From Blastomyces gilchristii SLH14081 (taxonomy: Eukaryota; Ascomycota; Eurotiomycetes; Onygenales; Ajellomycetaceae), in NCBI RefSeq assembly GCF_000003855.2, contig NW_003101679.1, positions 3,055,558-3,119,557 of the forward strand: a stretch of 64,000 nucleotides of DNA, read 5' to 3'. Positions 37,458 to 48,805 of the stretch are shown one piece after another (within the stretch, counting starts at the first letter, position 1; each line of letters starts with the position of its first letter). The notes under the pieces were generated by a model. The model did not search any database. It was not told where the DNA came from and saw only the letters and a list, made by a program, of their open reading frames with translations. A program made the translations under genes and the position numbers.

Positions 37458-38239
37458 TATCTTCCTCTCTCTAAGGCTTTGTCTGTGAAGTCTTTCACTG
37501 AGTGACTTCATAGAATCAGCTCAGCACTGCAGTGATACTCACTAAAAACTCTTCATATCTATAAAAAACCTCAGTGAGGAAAAATCTCTTATTACTATAA
37601 AGAGAAAAGAGTCTGTCACTCAGTTTCTTATTCTGTGAGATTCTTTATAATTTACAGATTCTTCTCTGACTATCACACAGATTCATCTCACATCTTTCAT
37701 ATAGAAGAGTTTCAGTTGACTCTCAATTATTTCTATGAGATTCTTATATAATTATCACACAGATTTATCTCACAGATGAATTACTCTTTATAAGATCATT
37801 CTCATCAAAGAGAAACATTTATAAGTTAATCTTTCACTTATTCTTATAAATCATTGTTCTTTGATACTGTAGAATTGTGAGGAATTTTTCATTCTTTTAT
37901 TAACTCTGTAGAATTGTAGAATCAAGATGTTCACAGTCTGCAATCACTCTTTGTAGTTATATAGAAAGATTCAGATCTGTAATTCATAATCACTCTTGTT
38001 TACTAGAGTAATCTGACTGTTCTATAAGATTACTCACAGTGTAAGTAAACCTCTCTAAAGTAGTATAAATATCTCAGATCTGTCTGCAGAATCTCATCTT
38101 CTTTTCTCTTTTTCTGTAACAGCTTTCATTCTTATAAACTGTGAGTATTCTCATTTATTCATGAAGTGTTTTCATTCAGATAATAGAGAGAGAGTGTTTC
38201 TGATAATATCTGTATATTAATTCAAGAACTTCTCAAGAA
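37458..38239 (-). other. gypsy-B2 3' untranslated region
   Basis: Non-coding 3' region between the accessory ORF and the 3' LTR, including the purine tract (complement of about 37458-37475). It contains the intact versions of the insertion targets used by LINE E1 in B1 and by the SINEs and MITE in B3. Confidence 0.7.
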
Positions 38240-38760
38240 TAAAAAATTTTTCAATTTCAACATCTTTGCAACAATGTCTGACTGTTACTGAGCTTCTCAT
38301 GAGCATTTCTGTGACTTCTCTGATTGCTTTTTATCAGCTGGTGAAGCAGGGATACTGCTGCTCATGATCATATCTTCACTCTTCCCAGCCTCACCACTGC
38401 ACCTGATCTTCAGGCCAGTGACTCATCTCATCCCTTTCTCAGACCAGTTTCTGGCTTCAAGCAGTGCAGTTCTCTTCTTTGCTGTAAGTCTTCTTACAAG
38501 TAATTCCTTACAGATTCTAGCTGACAGTTCTTGTGAAGCTCTCAGTGTTGTCAGTGTCTTCTGCAGCTTCACGGGCCTACAATCACTCTCTCCCTGTCTG
38601 TACAATCTCTGACCAGGCATATGTGAATATGCCTAGGTTTCTCATCAATGATTCTCACACTGCAGTGCATTTCTGCAATCTCATTGTCAATGAGAGATGA
38701 GTCTCTGAGTACTCACAAAATCCAGGTAATCAAGGCAATGCAAATGTCATGAATTTGTGA
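38240..38760 (-). pseudogene. gypsy-B2 3' accessory ORF (unknown)
   Basis: Best-preserved copy of the extra gypsy-B ORF. On the minus strand an open piece at 38620-38423 encodes a basic, probably helical 65-residue segment (starts MPGQRLYRQGESDC, includes LRASQELSARICKELLVRR and LLEARNWSEKG). If the next TGA is read as a mutated Trp codon the frame continues to about 38240 (IRCSGEAGKSED, SSSIPASPADKK). Upstream, in another frame, is RIIDEKPRHIHICLVRDC. GC content here is above the rest of the element. I know no matching family; it may be a third gypsy ORF or a captured host segment. Confidence 0.55.
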
Positions 38761-39229
38761 TGAGAGTTAATCTGAATAGATGAGCTCTCTCTCTGCATCT
38801 CAATTGTTTCTGAGCTGAATACTTCAACATAACTGAGAGAGCAGACACAGCTTCATGAGAGATATCTGATCACATACATAGATGACCAGCTCTCAAGATT
38901 CTGCTACAACTGTATATACTCTGATGTTCAGCTTCTCTGAAGTCTGTGCATTTCTGACAGTCTTCATGTCAAATGTAACAATTGTCTGTATCACAGATAT
39001 AATACTCTCTGCTTCTTTAAAGAGAGAAATTGATAGTTATGAAGGATTTGAGTGTCATAAATATTGATAATATAAGTGTAAGTTTTCTTTGTTTTTTCTT
39101 TGCTGATCTCTAAATTGTATTCACAGCCCTGTTTATTTTCTTGTTTTTTAGCTTTAATAAGAATATGATTTCTTCTTCTCTTATGTACATCACAGACTGT
39201 TCATCTCAGTAGAAACTCATTATCTTATA
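38761..39229 (-). other. gypsy-B2 non-coding stretch between chromodomain and accessory ORF
   Basis: Equivalent to 8811-9295 of B1. The plus-strand open frame at 38882-39067 is incidental and not maintained in the other copies. Confidence 0.55.
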
Positions 39230-42200
39230 GACTAGGGTTTGCAAATAACAGTGTTAATATCTTTATTATAACTAGGTTCTTAGTGAAGACTGTGTTATTC
39301 TGACTTATCAGAATTCACAGTATAGAAGTCATGTCTCAGCTTCTGCAGATGTCTTATCTACTCAGATAATTCTTAAGTGAACTCATTCATCTTATCAGAA
39401 TATTCTTATCACTGAATCTTGAATTAGAGCTTATAATCTCACTTCTCTGAGTCAATAATTTCTTTGATCTGATATTCTCTTTTACTCTCTAGTACTTTAT
39501 AAATAGAGTGATGAGTCACAGAGTTCTCTTCTAAGAATTTCTTATATTTACAGAGTAAAGAGACATGAAAAATATTGTATATCTATAACTCAGATAGCAG
39601 TTTCAATCTGTGAAACTGTAAGCTAACTTTCTTTATAATCTTACAAGACTCTATCTGTAAGAGATTCAGCTTCTTACTAGATCTTTATATAATGATGTTT
39701 TCTAAACTCAGTCAGACTCTATCATCTTTCTTAAAACTCTTTATAATATGCTTAAAGTTATAGTATCTCTTCTGATACTCTTAGATCTTTCTCAAGAATT
39801 TGTGAGCTTTCTTTCAGATCTTCTGAATTCTCTCAGCCTGTTCACAGGTATTATCACACTCTATAGTGTACTCTTACAGGTTCATCAAGATTATCTGTGA
39901 ATGAGTCTTAGTGAGCATTTTAAAGAGGATTTTATCTGTGCTGATATGCTTTGAGTTATTGTATATAAACTCTGTAAGTGATAACTAATACACTCAGTTA
40001 TTCTGATTGTAATTGACAAAGCACTGCAGATACTGTTTCAATATACTCATCAGATATTCTATCTGATCATCTATCTGTTGATGAAAAGCTGTGCTTAGAT
40101 CTCATAAGATCTTTAGTATAGTTATCAGATCAGATCAGAACTCTTCTGTGAAGATTGATTCTCTGTCTGAGACAATGTTTACAGACAATTCATGCAACTG
40201 AATCACATTATAAATGAAGATATGAGTTAAATTCTTTGACTTCAAGTTCTTACAGATGAATATAAAGTATGCTATCTTAATAAAGTAATTCACTATCATC
40301 AGCACACTGTCAAAGCAGATATTATATATGTTCTTACTTTCAGAGAGACTTATAAGAGTATTCATTTCTAGCTGTTTTCAAGGTTTCTGTGAGATGAATA
40401 GAGAAGTAAGTTCTTTATATAATCTGAACTGCACTATCTGTGAATTCTGATAAATAGTATAAGAATTCACTATCTTCTTCACAAGTTCTTGCATCTTCAG
40501 TTAGAAGTATTTTCTTATAAGTAACTCATAAGTTCTAGTATCTATAAAATGACCTGCTAGAGAAGAGTTATGATATCTTTTAATAAGTTCTATATATAGA
40601 AACTCATTTATAGGTATATAAATTCAGCTCTCTCTTCATAAGAGATTATTTAAGTTTCTTCAATTCTTTGTTTCTGCAGAGTTGATCTCTGCTGTGAGTA
40701 GTTTCTGAATATACTGAGTATATTTATTCTTCAGTTATAGTTCAGACAATCTGAATAGAAGATCTTACAAAGACTTATACTCTGTTTTCTCTTATATCAG
40801 GTCTTTCACAGCACTTCTTAAAGTCTGTAAATTCTTCAGATTATAGATACTCTCTTCAAGAATTCTTGTAGAGATTCTCAGAGTGTTGACTCTTAGTGTT
40901 ATAGAGAGTAGTTATACAGACTTCTTTTCTTTCTTCTCTCTCTTCTCTTACAGAGAATTAAGAGACTCTTCAGTCAATCTCTTTGTAACACTCAGTCTGA
41001 GCATTCTGTAAAGCTTTTCTATCTTCTCTAGCTTCTCTGTGTCTGTCATTCTGATCTCCTTAACATAGTCTGGCCTGTGAGAGAGTTTATTTGCTGAGTT
41101 CTTAGTTTTCTTAATATATTCTATCTTGAATCAGAACTTACTCAGTCTCTGAGTCTAGTAAATCTATCACTATGAAAGTTTCTTGATTGAAGTAAACTGT
41201 TATAAGCTATTATGATCAGTTCTAATAGTAATCACTATCATAAGGTTCTTGAAGTAGTGATATCAGTAATGAAAGAATTTCACTATTATAAGAAGCTTCT
41301 AATTATGAATGCTATAGTTGATCTCTGTGAGTTACATCTTCTGTAAGAAAAAGATCACTGAAACTCAGTTCTCATTTGACTGTAGTTGTAAGACTATTTC
41401 TGAAATTATAAAGAAGAAAACATCTGTCTTCAATCTAATTAAGAGTAAGAAATTAAAGTGAAATAGTATCACTGTATCTGTAAATATCTGTTTCAATCTT
41501 GTAAAGACTCTACAAGCTTCTGAGATAAGAAAGTTCTTATAGTTCTCTCTTCTTAATAATCTTTTCATTCTCTATTTATAGAATGACTTCTTCTTATTTT
41601 CACTCTTCAGCATGTCTGTAAGAATTAAGAAGATTCTCATGAATATAAAGATAAATCATCTATAGAAATTCACAAAGCTTAGAAAGATCTGAATCTTATG
41701 AATACTAGTTAACTTCAGTTATAATAGAATAGTCTTAACTTATGAAGATTTCATCTGAATATCATTTACAGTGATTATATATTCTAGGAAATTAATTCAG
41801 TGAGCACTGAAGTTGCACTTTATAAGCTTAATATATAATTCTGTCTCATCTAAGATCTTTAACATACTTCATATATACTCAGTGTGTTCTTTCTTCTTCA
41901 TAAAGTACATTATCACATTATTCAGATATATTATCACAAAGACATTCAAATATGCATGAAGTATTTTATTAATGAAAGACTGAAATACTGCAGAGATATT
42001 AATCAGATTAAAAGACATCACTAGATATTTAAACAATATCAGTGCAGTTCTAAAGACAGTCTTTTATTCATTCTCAGACTGTATTCACAGCTATGTATAT
42101 ATATTAATCACATTCAGTTGTGTGAATATGACAGCTTCTGTGAGACAGTTGATCATATTCTCAATCAGAGACAGAGAGTAACAGCTCTTTATTATCTTGA

Positions 42201-43060
42201 AGTTCAGGTCACAGTAGTCTACATATAATCTGAGATCTTTATTCTTCTTCTTTATAAATATCACAGAGACTTTCACAGAGATCTGTGAAGATTGAATAAA
42301 GTCATTCTTCAGATTCTTCTTCATATAGGTTCACAAGATCTCTGTCTCATGATAAGAGAGCTTATAGATTGATTTTCAGAAGAGTTTCTGTTCTTCTATT
42401 AAATCTATTATCAGATTCTTCTCACAGTGAGAAGAAAGCTCAGCTGTCTTTGCTAAGCTGAACATCTCTGTGAGATCTCAGTATTTCTCTGATATCTGAA
42501 GCTCAGTTTTCATAACTGCAAGGTTCTCAGACACTTATAAAGTTATTATATAGATAAGCTTATCTTCTCTAATCAACTCTGCAGTATTAACTGCTTCTAT
42601 CTCTGTAAGTGAATCTGTCAACACTGATTAGAAGTATAAACCTGACTCATGAACAGCTATGTACAGATTGTATCTTTAAAGTCATACAAGTTCTAAATAC
42701 ATGTTATCTGCAATGTCTGTGATAATCACAGTTTCTGTAAATCTTCTTCAGATTTCAGAGAGATCTTACAATTCAAAGATAACTCTTATAAGTCTCTCAG
42801 TTCTCAGGTCTGAGTTCTCATATCCTGCTTGTTATAAAAGCAGATTCTCAGTCTTCATCTTTCAGCTTATTTGCTTTACAAGCTTTAGAGACATCACAGT
42901 GACCTGAGATTCTGAGTTCATCAATACTTCTTATGCTTGTGAAACAGCAGTACTGCAGTGCAGTCTCTCTCTATGAGTAAGCATTTTCATCAGAGAAGTA
43001 ACAGATTCAGATATCAGCTTCAGAGCTCTTAAGAAGACTGTTGCTAACTCTGTTCATGAC
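39230..43060 (-). pseudogene. pol: gypsy-B2 pol with chromodomain
   Basis: Minus-strand polyprotein remnant in the same order as B1. RT is at about 42330-41700 (KKKNKDLRLYVDYCDLN, then VIFTQLNVINIYT). RNase H follows from about 41570 (RLKQIFTDTVILFHF, IRLKTD). The integrase core is at about 40600-39900 (SVNIVSDRESIFTEEF). The integrase end and chromodomain lie at about 39640-39330. Stops are frequent. Confidence 0.86.
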
Positions 43061-44157
43061 TTCTCAAATTTCTATTTTAATTTGTTCAGACAGTTTGTGT
43101 GAAGATGTTCTGATTTAAAACAGATGAAGCAGAGTCTCTTTTTCTTAGTCTCTCTATTATATACTCTGTTCACAGAAGCTTATGAAGCTCTCTCTCTCTG
43201 CTCAGCAGTCAGACATGAATCTCTCTGTGTCTTATCATCTTTTTCTGACAAATCTGTTCTCTGTTGTTCTGACTCTTATGAGACTGATTGATGATTCACT
43301 CTCTGCAGATCTGTGACTCTCACAGTGATCTGTAAGCAGTGAATAAGAGTCATCAGTTTCTTCAGAGTCAAGAACTTAGAGTCTTACTCAATAAGCTTGT
43401 TCTACATGTCTTTATTCAGTCTCTTTACAAATATCATTATTCAGGTCTTATTTCAGAGCCCTGTTTTCACAGATTTTAATTTATATCATAATTTCATAAA
43501 GTGCTGTGAGTAGTCTTTATCAGATTTCTCATCTCTTTTTCTAATATTAATAATTATAGCTCAGATGTTCTCTGTTCAGCTCATGAAGTCTCTTAACTTA
43601 TTCTCTAAATAGATCTTGAGAACAGATCATTAGAATCTCTCATAATCATTCTCTAGATAATTCAGCCAGTTCTTGGCTTCAGTGTAATAGAGGTCTGTTA
43701 TTATATAGATGACAGCTTCTTCATCTTTTATATCACACAGCTGAGCTTGTGAGTCAATTTCAAATACAAACTTGCAAAAGCTTTTATAGATTGTGATTCA
43801 ATAAGTGATCTTAAGTGATCATAGCTTAAGAAAGTTTCTTTTTAATTTGTGAGTGTCTCTGAAGATCATGTCTAGAGACTCAGTTTGAGAGTGTTTACAG
43901 ACAGTAAGTATTTCTTGTAGAAAAATAGCTTAGTTCTGTGAGAGATACTCAAGAATGTTCTTCACTAAGATTAATTCATTTGTGAATTCAGAGAATTTCT
44001 CTGTCTGAGATGTAGAGAATGATGTTCTGTAAGTGATTGATAAGTTCTCTGAGACTTCTTTTATAAGAGTTATTCATGATTCAGGTGACTGCTTCTGAGT
44101 GTCTGCAGTAGAGTTCACAGAAGTGAGAGTATATAAGTTTCTAATTCTTTCAGTTAT
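43061..44157 (-). pseudogene. gag: gypsy-B2 gag
   Basis: Minus-strand gag remnant. The start codon equivalent to ATG 3881 in B1 is ATA here, a G-to-A change. The nucleocapsid knuckle (complement of about 43092-43133) is intact: CFICFKSEHLHTNC, that is CX2CX4HX4C. The capsid-like region precedes it. Several stops. Confidence 0.82.
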
Positions 44158-44189
44158 AACAGATAGTTGCTGACTGACTGAGCTTGAAA

Positions 44190-44447
44190 TGTAAGAATAA
44201 GTACTCACAGGTGATTATTCAGGTGTTTACAGCTTGATGTGATATATACTGTTAACTACTAGAAGTATTTGTAATAGAAAGATAAAATGTAGAGATTAAA
44301 TGTATAATAGTATTCAAGCTGAGTTATGAATAGTATTCGCGAACTCCAGTCTATATAGTTGTGTGTAGCCAAGGGCCGCTAGCCCTATTGATTACACGAG
44401 AGATAGGAATAGAGGTAAAGAATCCGCAAGAAGCGGGATTTCTTACA
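44190..44447 (-). repeat. gypsy-B2 5' LTR
   Basis: 258 bases. It retains GC-rich segments lost from other copies (gggccgctagccc near 44376 and aagcgggatt near 44431). Gag begins about 33 bases inside. Confidence 0.93.
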
Positions 44448-44452
44448 TTATA

Positions 44453-45272
44453 TCAATATAGAGTTAATTCTCAAATTTAATAGAAATCTAGTGTTGCTGT
44501 TCTCAATCCCTTGCAGAATCTATTGAATATTGAGGTATTAAAACTAGATTTAATATATCTCACTGTGCAGGGATCAAAGGCTCAGTCAGATCTTGAAATA
44601 TACTGATTTTATAGTTGTTGATGTGCTGTTAACTCATTGTTCACTGTTATGTATTGAATGCTGTTGCTGAGGTATCTTTTTGTATTGTTCTGCCAGGGAT
44701 GGGCCAGATTGAGAGGGGTAGTACAAGGGACAAGGGTGAGACTTGGTGTTGAAGTCTAGATACACTGATGACAGACCGTGGAGGTTGCACTTCAGAAGTG
44801 TTCATTGATTATGTGCTTGATATTATCACTGAGGTATCTTTTTGTATTTTTCTGCTGGGGATGGGCCAGATTGAGAAGGGCGGTACGAGGGTGGGACTTG
44901 GCATTGATGTTTTGGAACATCAAAGGTGGACAGGGTTTTCGCGGAGGTCGCTTCTCAGATATCTCCACAATTACAGATCGGGGATCTTCCAAAATCAAGA
45001 AGATTGGCGCATATGGCTATGTCTCTTCACCTTACAATTTGTATGGCACTTTGGCCCGGGGTTGTGGTGTGGTAGGGGTGAACGGGGGATAATCCTACAC
45101 GGGAGTTTCGAACAACATCTAGTTCACGTTTGGCTGGATATCTCCACCACCACACGGGGTATGCGGTCGGCGATGGGGTCCAAATGCTCGTATGATCGAG
45201 GGCTTTTCGATGGATCTATCGGCGGGTTCTTATTCGAAAAATCGAGCGAGTTCGTGGTGGGGCGGTTGTCTG
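44453..45272 (-). other. LINE 5' terminal region, largely unmutated
   Basis: The 5' end of the full-length LINE, ending precisely at the duplication gttgttacaca. From about 44680 rightwards the GC content rises, and 44880-45272 has many CpG and GpG steps, in sharp contrast to its AT-rich surroundings. Several overlapping open frames exist (for example 188 aa on the plus strand, 44768-45334), but that one runs out of the LINE into gypsy-C2, so it is incidental. On the element strand it should be promoter/leader sequence. Confidence 0.75.
44639..44921 (-). repeat. two tandem ~160-bp repeats in the LINE 5' end
   Basis: Unit 1 starts at about 44639 and unit 2 at about 44799. Both contain gaggtatctttttgtat, gatgggccagattgag and a G-rich tail ending in acttgg, offset by 162 bases. 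The layout resembles the promoter monomers of some LINEs. Confidence 0.8.
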
Positions 45273-45285
45273 GTTGTTACACATT

Positions 45286-46860
45286 CTCTCAGTGTGAGAA
45301 AAGCCTCTTCACATATGACATTTCAGATGATTGAATGAAACTTCTTCTTTCACAGATTTGCATCTGTTTCTCTTAAGAGATCTGAGAGTGATGCAGATAT
45401 TCATGTGAAATTCTTGATGAATCTGCAGTAATATGAGATCAACTCAAGAAACTATTATACATGATATATATTTCTCAGTCATGATCAATTTGCTATGACA
45501 TTCAATTTCTCTGAAATAAGATATATACAGTCATCACTCACTACATGTTCTATAAACTTCAACTCTTCTGTTTTAAACACATACTTGATTGATTTAACAT
45601 AGAGCTTATACTCTGTCAGAGTTATAAGCACTTCATTGAGATACTTCAGATATTCATTGTATAAGTTTGAAAAGACTAAAATGTCATTGAGATATACAAG
45701 GCATGAGATTTCATTCTGTTTATGAAAAATTGTATTCATCATCATTTAAAAGATGATGAGTGCATTTATTAGACTGAATGACATTGTCAGGAATTTGAAC
45801 TTCTTTCATTATGTATTAAATATGATTTACAGAACTGGCAGTTCATCTATACAGATCTGTCAGTATTCTGAGAGAAGATTAATCTTTGATAGATATTGAG
45901 TGTTTTCAACTGTATTCAACTGTTGTTGAATCTATGACAGTGAATATTCATTCTTGATTATAAGCTTATTAAGTGCTTGATAATTAATACACATTCATCA
46001 CTTCTCATCTGTCTTTTTCATGAATAGGACTGGAAAGCCTCACATACTTGATAAGAGTTGTATGAGATCACATTCTAGAAGGTCTGTGATCTAACACTTC
46101 TGTTCTTTAAGATACATTTGTGACAGAGGATACACATTCTGATTAACTGATTTTGCATTCTCTGTGTCAATCTCATGTATGAATCCTTGTTCTGGTGACA
46201 ATTCTGATGAAAGATCTGTTCAGAAGATCTTCTCATGCTTCTTCAGAAGCTTCTTTATATGCTTATTCTTCTGCATATTCTTTATCTTGATTTCCTCTGC
46301 TTCTAAGTTCTGTATGACATACAGAATGCTTTCAGATAAGGTCTTGCAAATTGTTCTCTTTGCTTGTTAATGTATAAGCAGATTTAATTCTTTTATATCA
46401 GAAGTGTGAAATGTCCTTCTCATATCAGTTGATAGAATTGTATGAATCATTTTCTTCCTATCAGTTAATTACATATGACATGTATGCTATTGAATCTGTG
46501 AATTGAATCTTTGAAATTAATTAAGTTTAAGAATAAGATTGTATTTCATGTTCTGCAGCTCTCATACTTAAATATAGCAAGATCATTCTTCAAAGTACAA
46601 GAAAACTCTTACTCTTGTGAGTGATATCAAATATCAGTTATCAGATAATCTTATGTGTTGAGAATTCTTCACTCAGCAGATCTCTTTCAGTCTTTGAATC
46701 ATATAATTATTAATATATTGTATAGAAGCTTCTGTGTCTGCTAACACTTTTACAGTCATCTCTCAATTCTTATTCAAGTGTCTCTTATACATTAACATTT
46801 CAGGTCTCAAGGCATTGAGATGAGTATTCACTTCATTCTCATCTGCTTCTCAGTCAGAAG
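45286..46860 (-). pseudogene. pol: gypsy-C2 pol, RT part
   Basis: Continues pol on the far side of the LINE. RT covers about 46200-45485, with LVYLNDILVFSN at about 45700-45660 (the catalytic YLDD changed to YLND, the same change as in C1). The RNase H start is next to the insertion. Stops are frequent. Confidence 0.83.
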
Positions 46861-48231
46861 TCTGCTTTCTCTTAGCATTCACAGAATTCAGAGAATCATC
46901 TAACACAGGCATCTCTTTCACTTTGAAGACTTTTCATAGAATATCAGTGAGTGTCTTCAAGCTCACTGATTCTGCTAGTTTTTTAACTTTCTTACTTCTC
47001 TTGACTGTGCATACTGAGTGTAATCTTTTATATTATAATTTTGATATTCACAGTTGAAGCAAGCTTGATACTCACAATATCAAGGTTTTCACTCAGAGAA
47101 TCTCTTTTTCAGGGAATTCAGTGCTTTAGTGATAATATTCAGATCTAGATTCATCATGTTCAGATGTATGACTTGTGTCATAGAAGTCTGATTATCTGTT
47201 CTTCACTGAGATATACTTAATTGCAGTATTTTCTGTTATAATTGACTTACTTGTTTCTATATAATGAGAATGTTGTATACTTCTTTCACTGTGTCTGATT
47301 ATAAGATTAAGTATTTTCATTCTACTCTTAACTTAAGTGTAAGATCATGAATGAAGATCTGTAAACAGAAAGATGTTGAAAGCTTTTCATTCAATACAAG
47401 ATAGTGTAAGCTGAAGTATGTGAAGTACAATGTAAGATTACTCACTTATCTACACTCAGTGAAGCATTTATAACACTTATCTTATATATTCACTTTCTCA
47501 AAGTTATGCAAGATTTATTTAGAAAACTTATTTCATGTTCATAAGAATGAATATCACTTTAAGTCTGTGAGATTCATCTTTTCATTAGTCATTTATAATG
47601 ACTTTACTTTTCTGTATAGAAATATAACAGATCTTAAGACTTGTTAAAATTCTGTTAACTGTCTGTCTGTGAGTTCACATTTGATCTGATAATATAATTG
47701 TATCTGACTTAGTCAGCTGATTACAACATCATTTTTTTAATTGCTATTAAAGCTTGATAACTTCAACAGATCTTCTGACTTGATGTATTTCATACTCAGA
47801 TTCTCATTCTGTGCAGTAGTCTTTGATGATGTGTATACTTCTGAAGAGATTATGAACAATCATGATAAGATCTTCAGATTCAGTGTAGTTATCTGTCTAT
47901 ATAAATATTCAATCTTTCACTGCAGATCTAAGATCTGGTTTTCTCTATTCTTATTGATAATGATGATTGTGTCAGTGAAGCTCTTCATAGTGAATGCTTG
48001 ATTCACAGTGAATATCAATTGTTGTTTGACTTTCATCTCAGCCTGTCACTGTATATGCAAGATCTCAATCTTGTTTAGAATTCTCATATATGTACAGAGC
48101 TTTAATTCTGATTCAGTGATTTCAGCTGCTTTTCTTACTGCTTCAAGTAAACTCTCTGAGAGGTTCTGCATATCTTTCAATTCAGGTAGCAGAGAAGGAT
48201 GTTATTCATATTGACTAGAGAAGGTATTCAT
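46861..48231 (-). pseudogene. gag: gypsy-C2 gag
   Basis: Minus-strand gag remnant from ATG 48231, collinear with 16970-15601 of C1. The zinc-knuckle region is near 47030-47070. Broken by stops. Confidence 0.72.
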
Positions 48232-48634
48232 TTCAGTGATTTCTCATTGATTATATAATGTCTATTGTTATATTGCTGTATTGTTATATGATTTCTGTTA
48301 TCATTGTATGACTCTGATAATGATCATTCTTCTCTTTTATTCTTCTTTTGAGTAGGGAGCAGACTTCTTTGAATCTCATTCATCACTTTCATTTCTTTTC
48401 TCACATCTCATCTGTTCGCGTATCATATGTGGCATTTGTCTGAGTGTGAAGTTTTCCTTCTACAAGTGAAGCAGTATCAATTGAATGCTCTTTCACTCAC
48501 TGCTCTTTGTATGCTATCTTTTGAGACATTCTAGAACCATACTGGCATGATAACTATGAATTGCTTTGTAGATGAAATTATCACATTCTGAAGAAGCCTG
48601 CACTTCTCACTGGTTTTTAGACATGCTATCAGAT
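48232..48634 (-). other. gypsy-C2 leader
   Basis: Untranslated leader between gag and the 5' LTR, with only a short form (about 48258-48295) of the tandem array seen in C1. The small plus-strand open frame at 48572-48820 spans the LTR and is incidental. Confidence 0.7.
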
Positions 48635-48799
48635 GTGATTCAAAGGTTGCTTGAGTCAGTGTATGATTACAGGCGTACGCCCGCTTCTTATATATTGTAT
48701 GCTAAATTAATTAGTGGCCACTATGGCCCCTTTACACTCGTAAGCAAGTTCGGAAGCGGCCGCGTTATTATCCGACGGTCATACGTTCTTCCGAACCAC
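48635..48799 (-). repeat. gypsy-C2 5' LTR
   Basis: 165 bases with GTGATTC and GAACCAC ends, followed by the duplication acagat. Better preserved than the left LTR (gcggccgcg retained near 48755). Confidence 0.88.
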
Positions 48800-48805
48800 A
48801 CAGAT

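Larger units (their letters stand above)
37200..44447 (-). mobile_element. gypsy-B2, complete-length chromodomain LTR retrotransposon (7,248 bp)
   Basis: The only gypsy-B copy without internal insertions. It has 258-bp LTRs (37200-37457 and 44190-44447) and a 5-bp duplication ttata (37195-37199 and 44448-44452). It is the reference for the length and layout of B1 and B3. Minus strand: gag, pol with chromodomain, 3' accessory ORF. Mutated throughout, but its gag zinc knuckle is intact and the accessory ORF region is relatively GC-rich. It inserted in the leader of the full-length LINE. Confidence 0.94.
28781..45272 (-). mobile_element. full-length Tad-like LINE (about 7.6 kb of its own DNA)
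   Basis: Minus-strand non-LTR retrotransposon with duplication gttgttacacatt (28770-28782 and 45273-45285; the uninterrupted target is in C1 near 14010). The 3' AAT tail is at 28783-28800 and the 5' end at 45272. Own segments: 28781-35123, 36752-37194 and 44453-45272; the rest is LINE copy E2 and gypsy-B2. It has an ORF1 with zinc knuckles and an ORF2 with AP-type endonuclease, RT, RNase H and a CCHC tail, as in the Tad clade. The 5' end has two tandem repeats and is GC-rich, unlike the rest. Confidence 0.9.
24070..48799 (-). mobile_element. gypsy-C2, LTR retrotransposon split by a full-length LINE
   Basis: Second copy of gypsy-C, minus strand, with 165-bp LTRs (24070-24234, 48635-48799) and a 6-bp duplication acagat (24064-24069 and 48800-48805). 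Removing the LINE insertion (with one target copy) leaves about 8.23 kb, against 8.33 kb for C1. Much of the difference is a shorter leader array and 11-bp shorter LTRs. It inserted into the hAT transposase gene. Confidence 0.9.

Noticed and set aside
3591..44447. B1 and B2 LTRs at 3591 and 44447 as the two ends of one inverted composite element
   Set aside because: Each pairs with its own second LTR through a distinct 5-bp duplication (gattt for B1, ttata for B2).
44768..45334. 188-aa plus-strand open frame as a host gene
   Set aside because: It crosses the exact LINE/gypsy-C2 junction at 45273 and overlaps the tandem repeats. No splice structure or recognisable domain, so it is incidental in an unmutated GC-rich segment.
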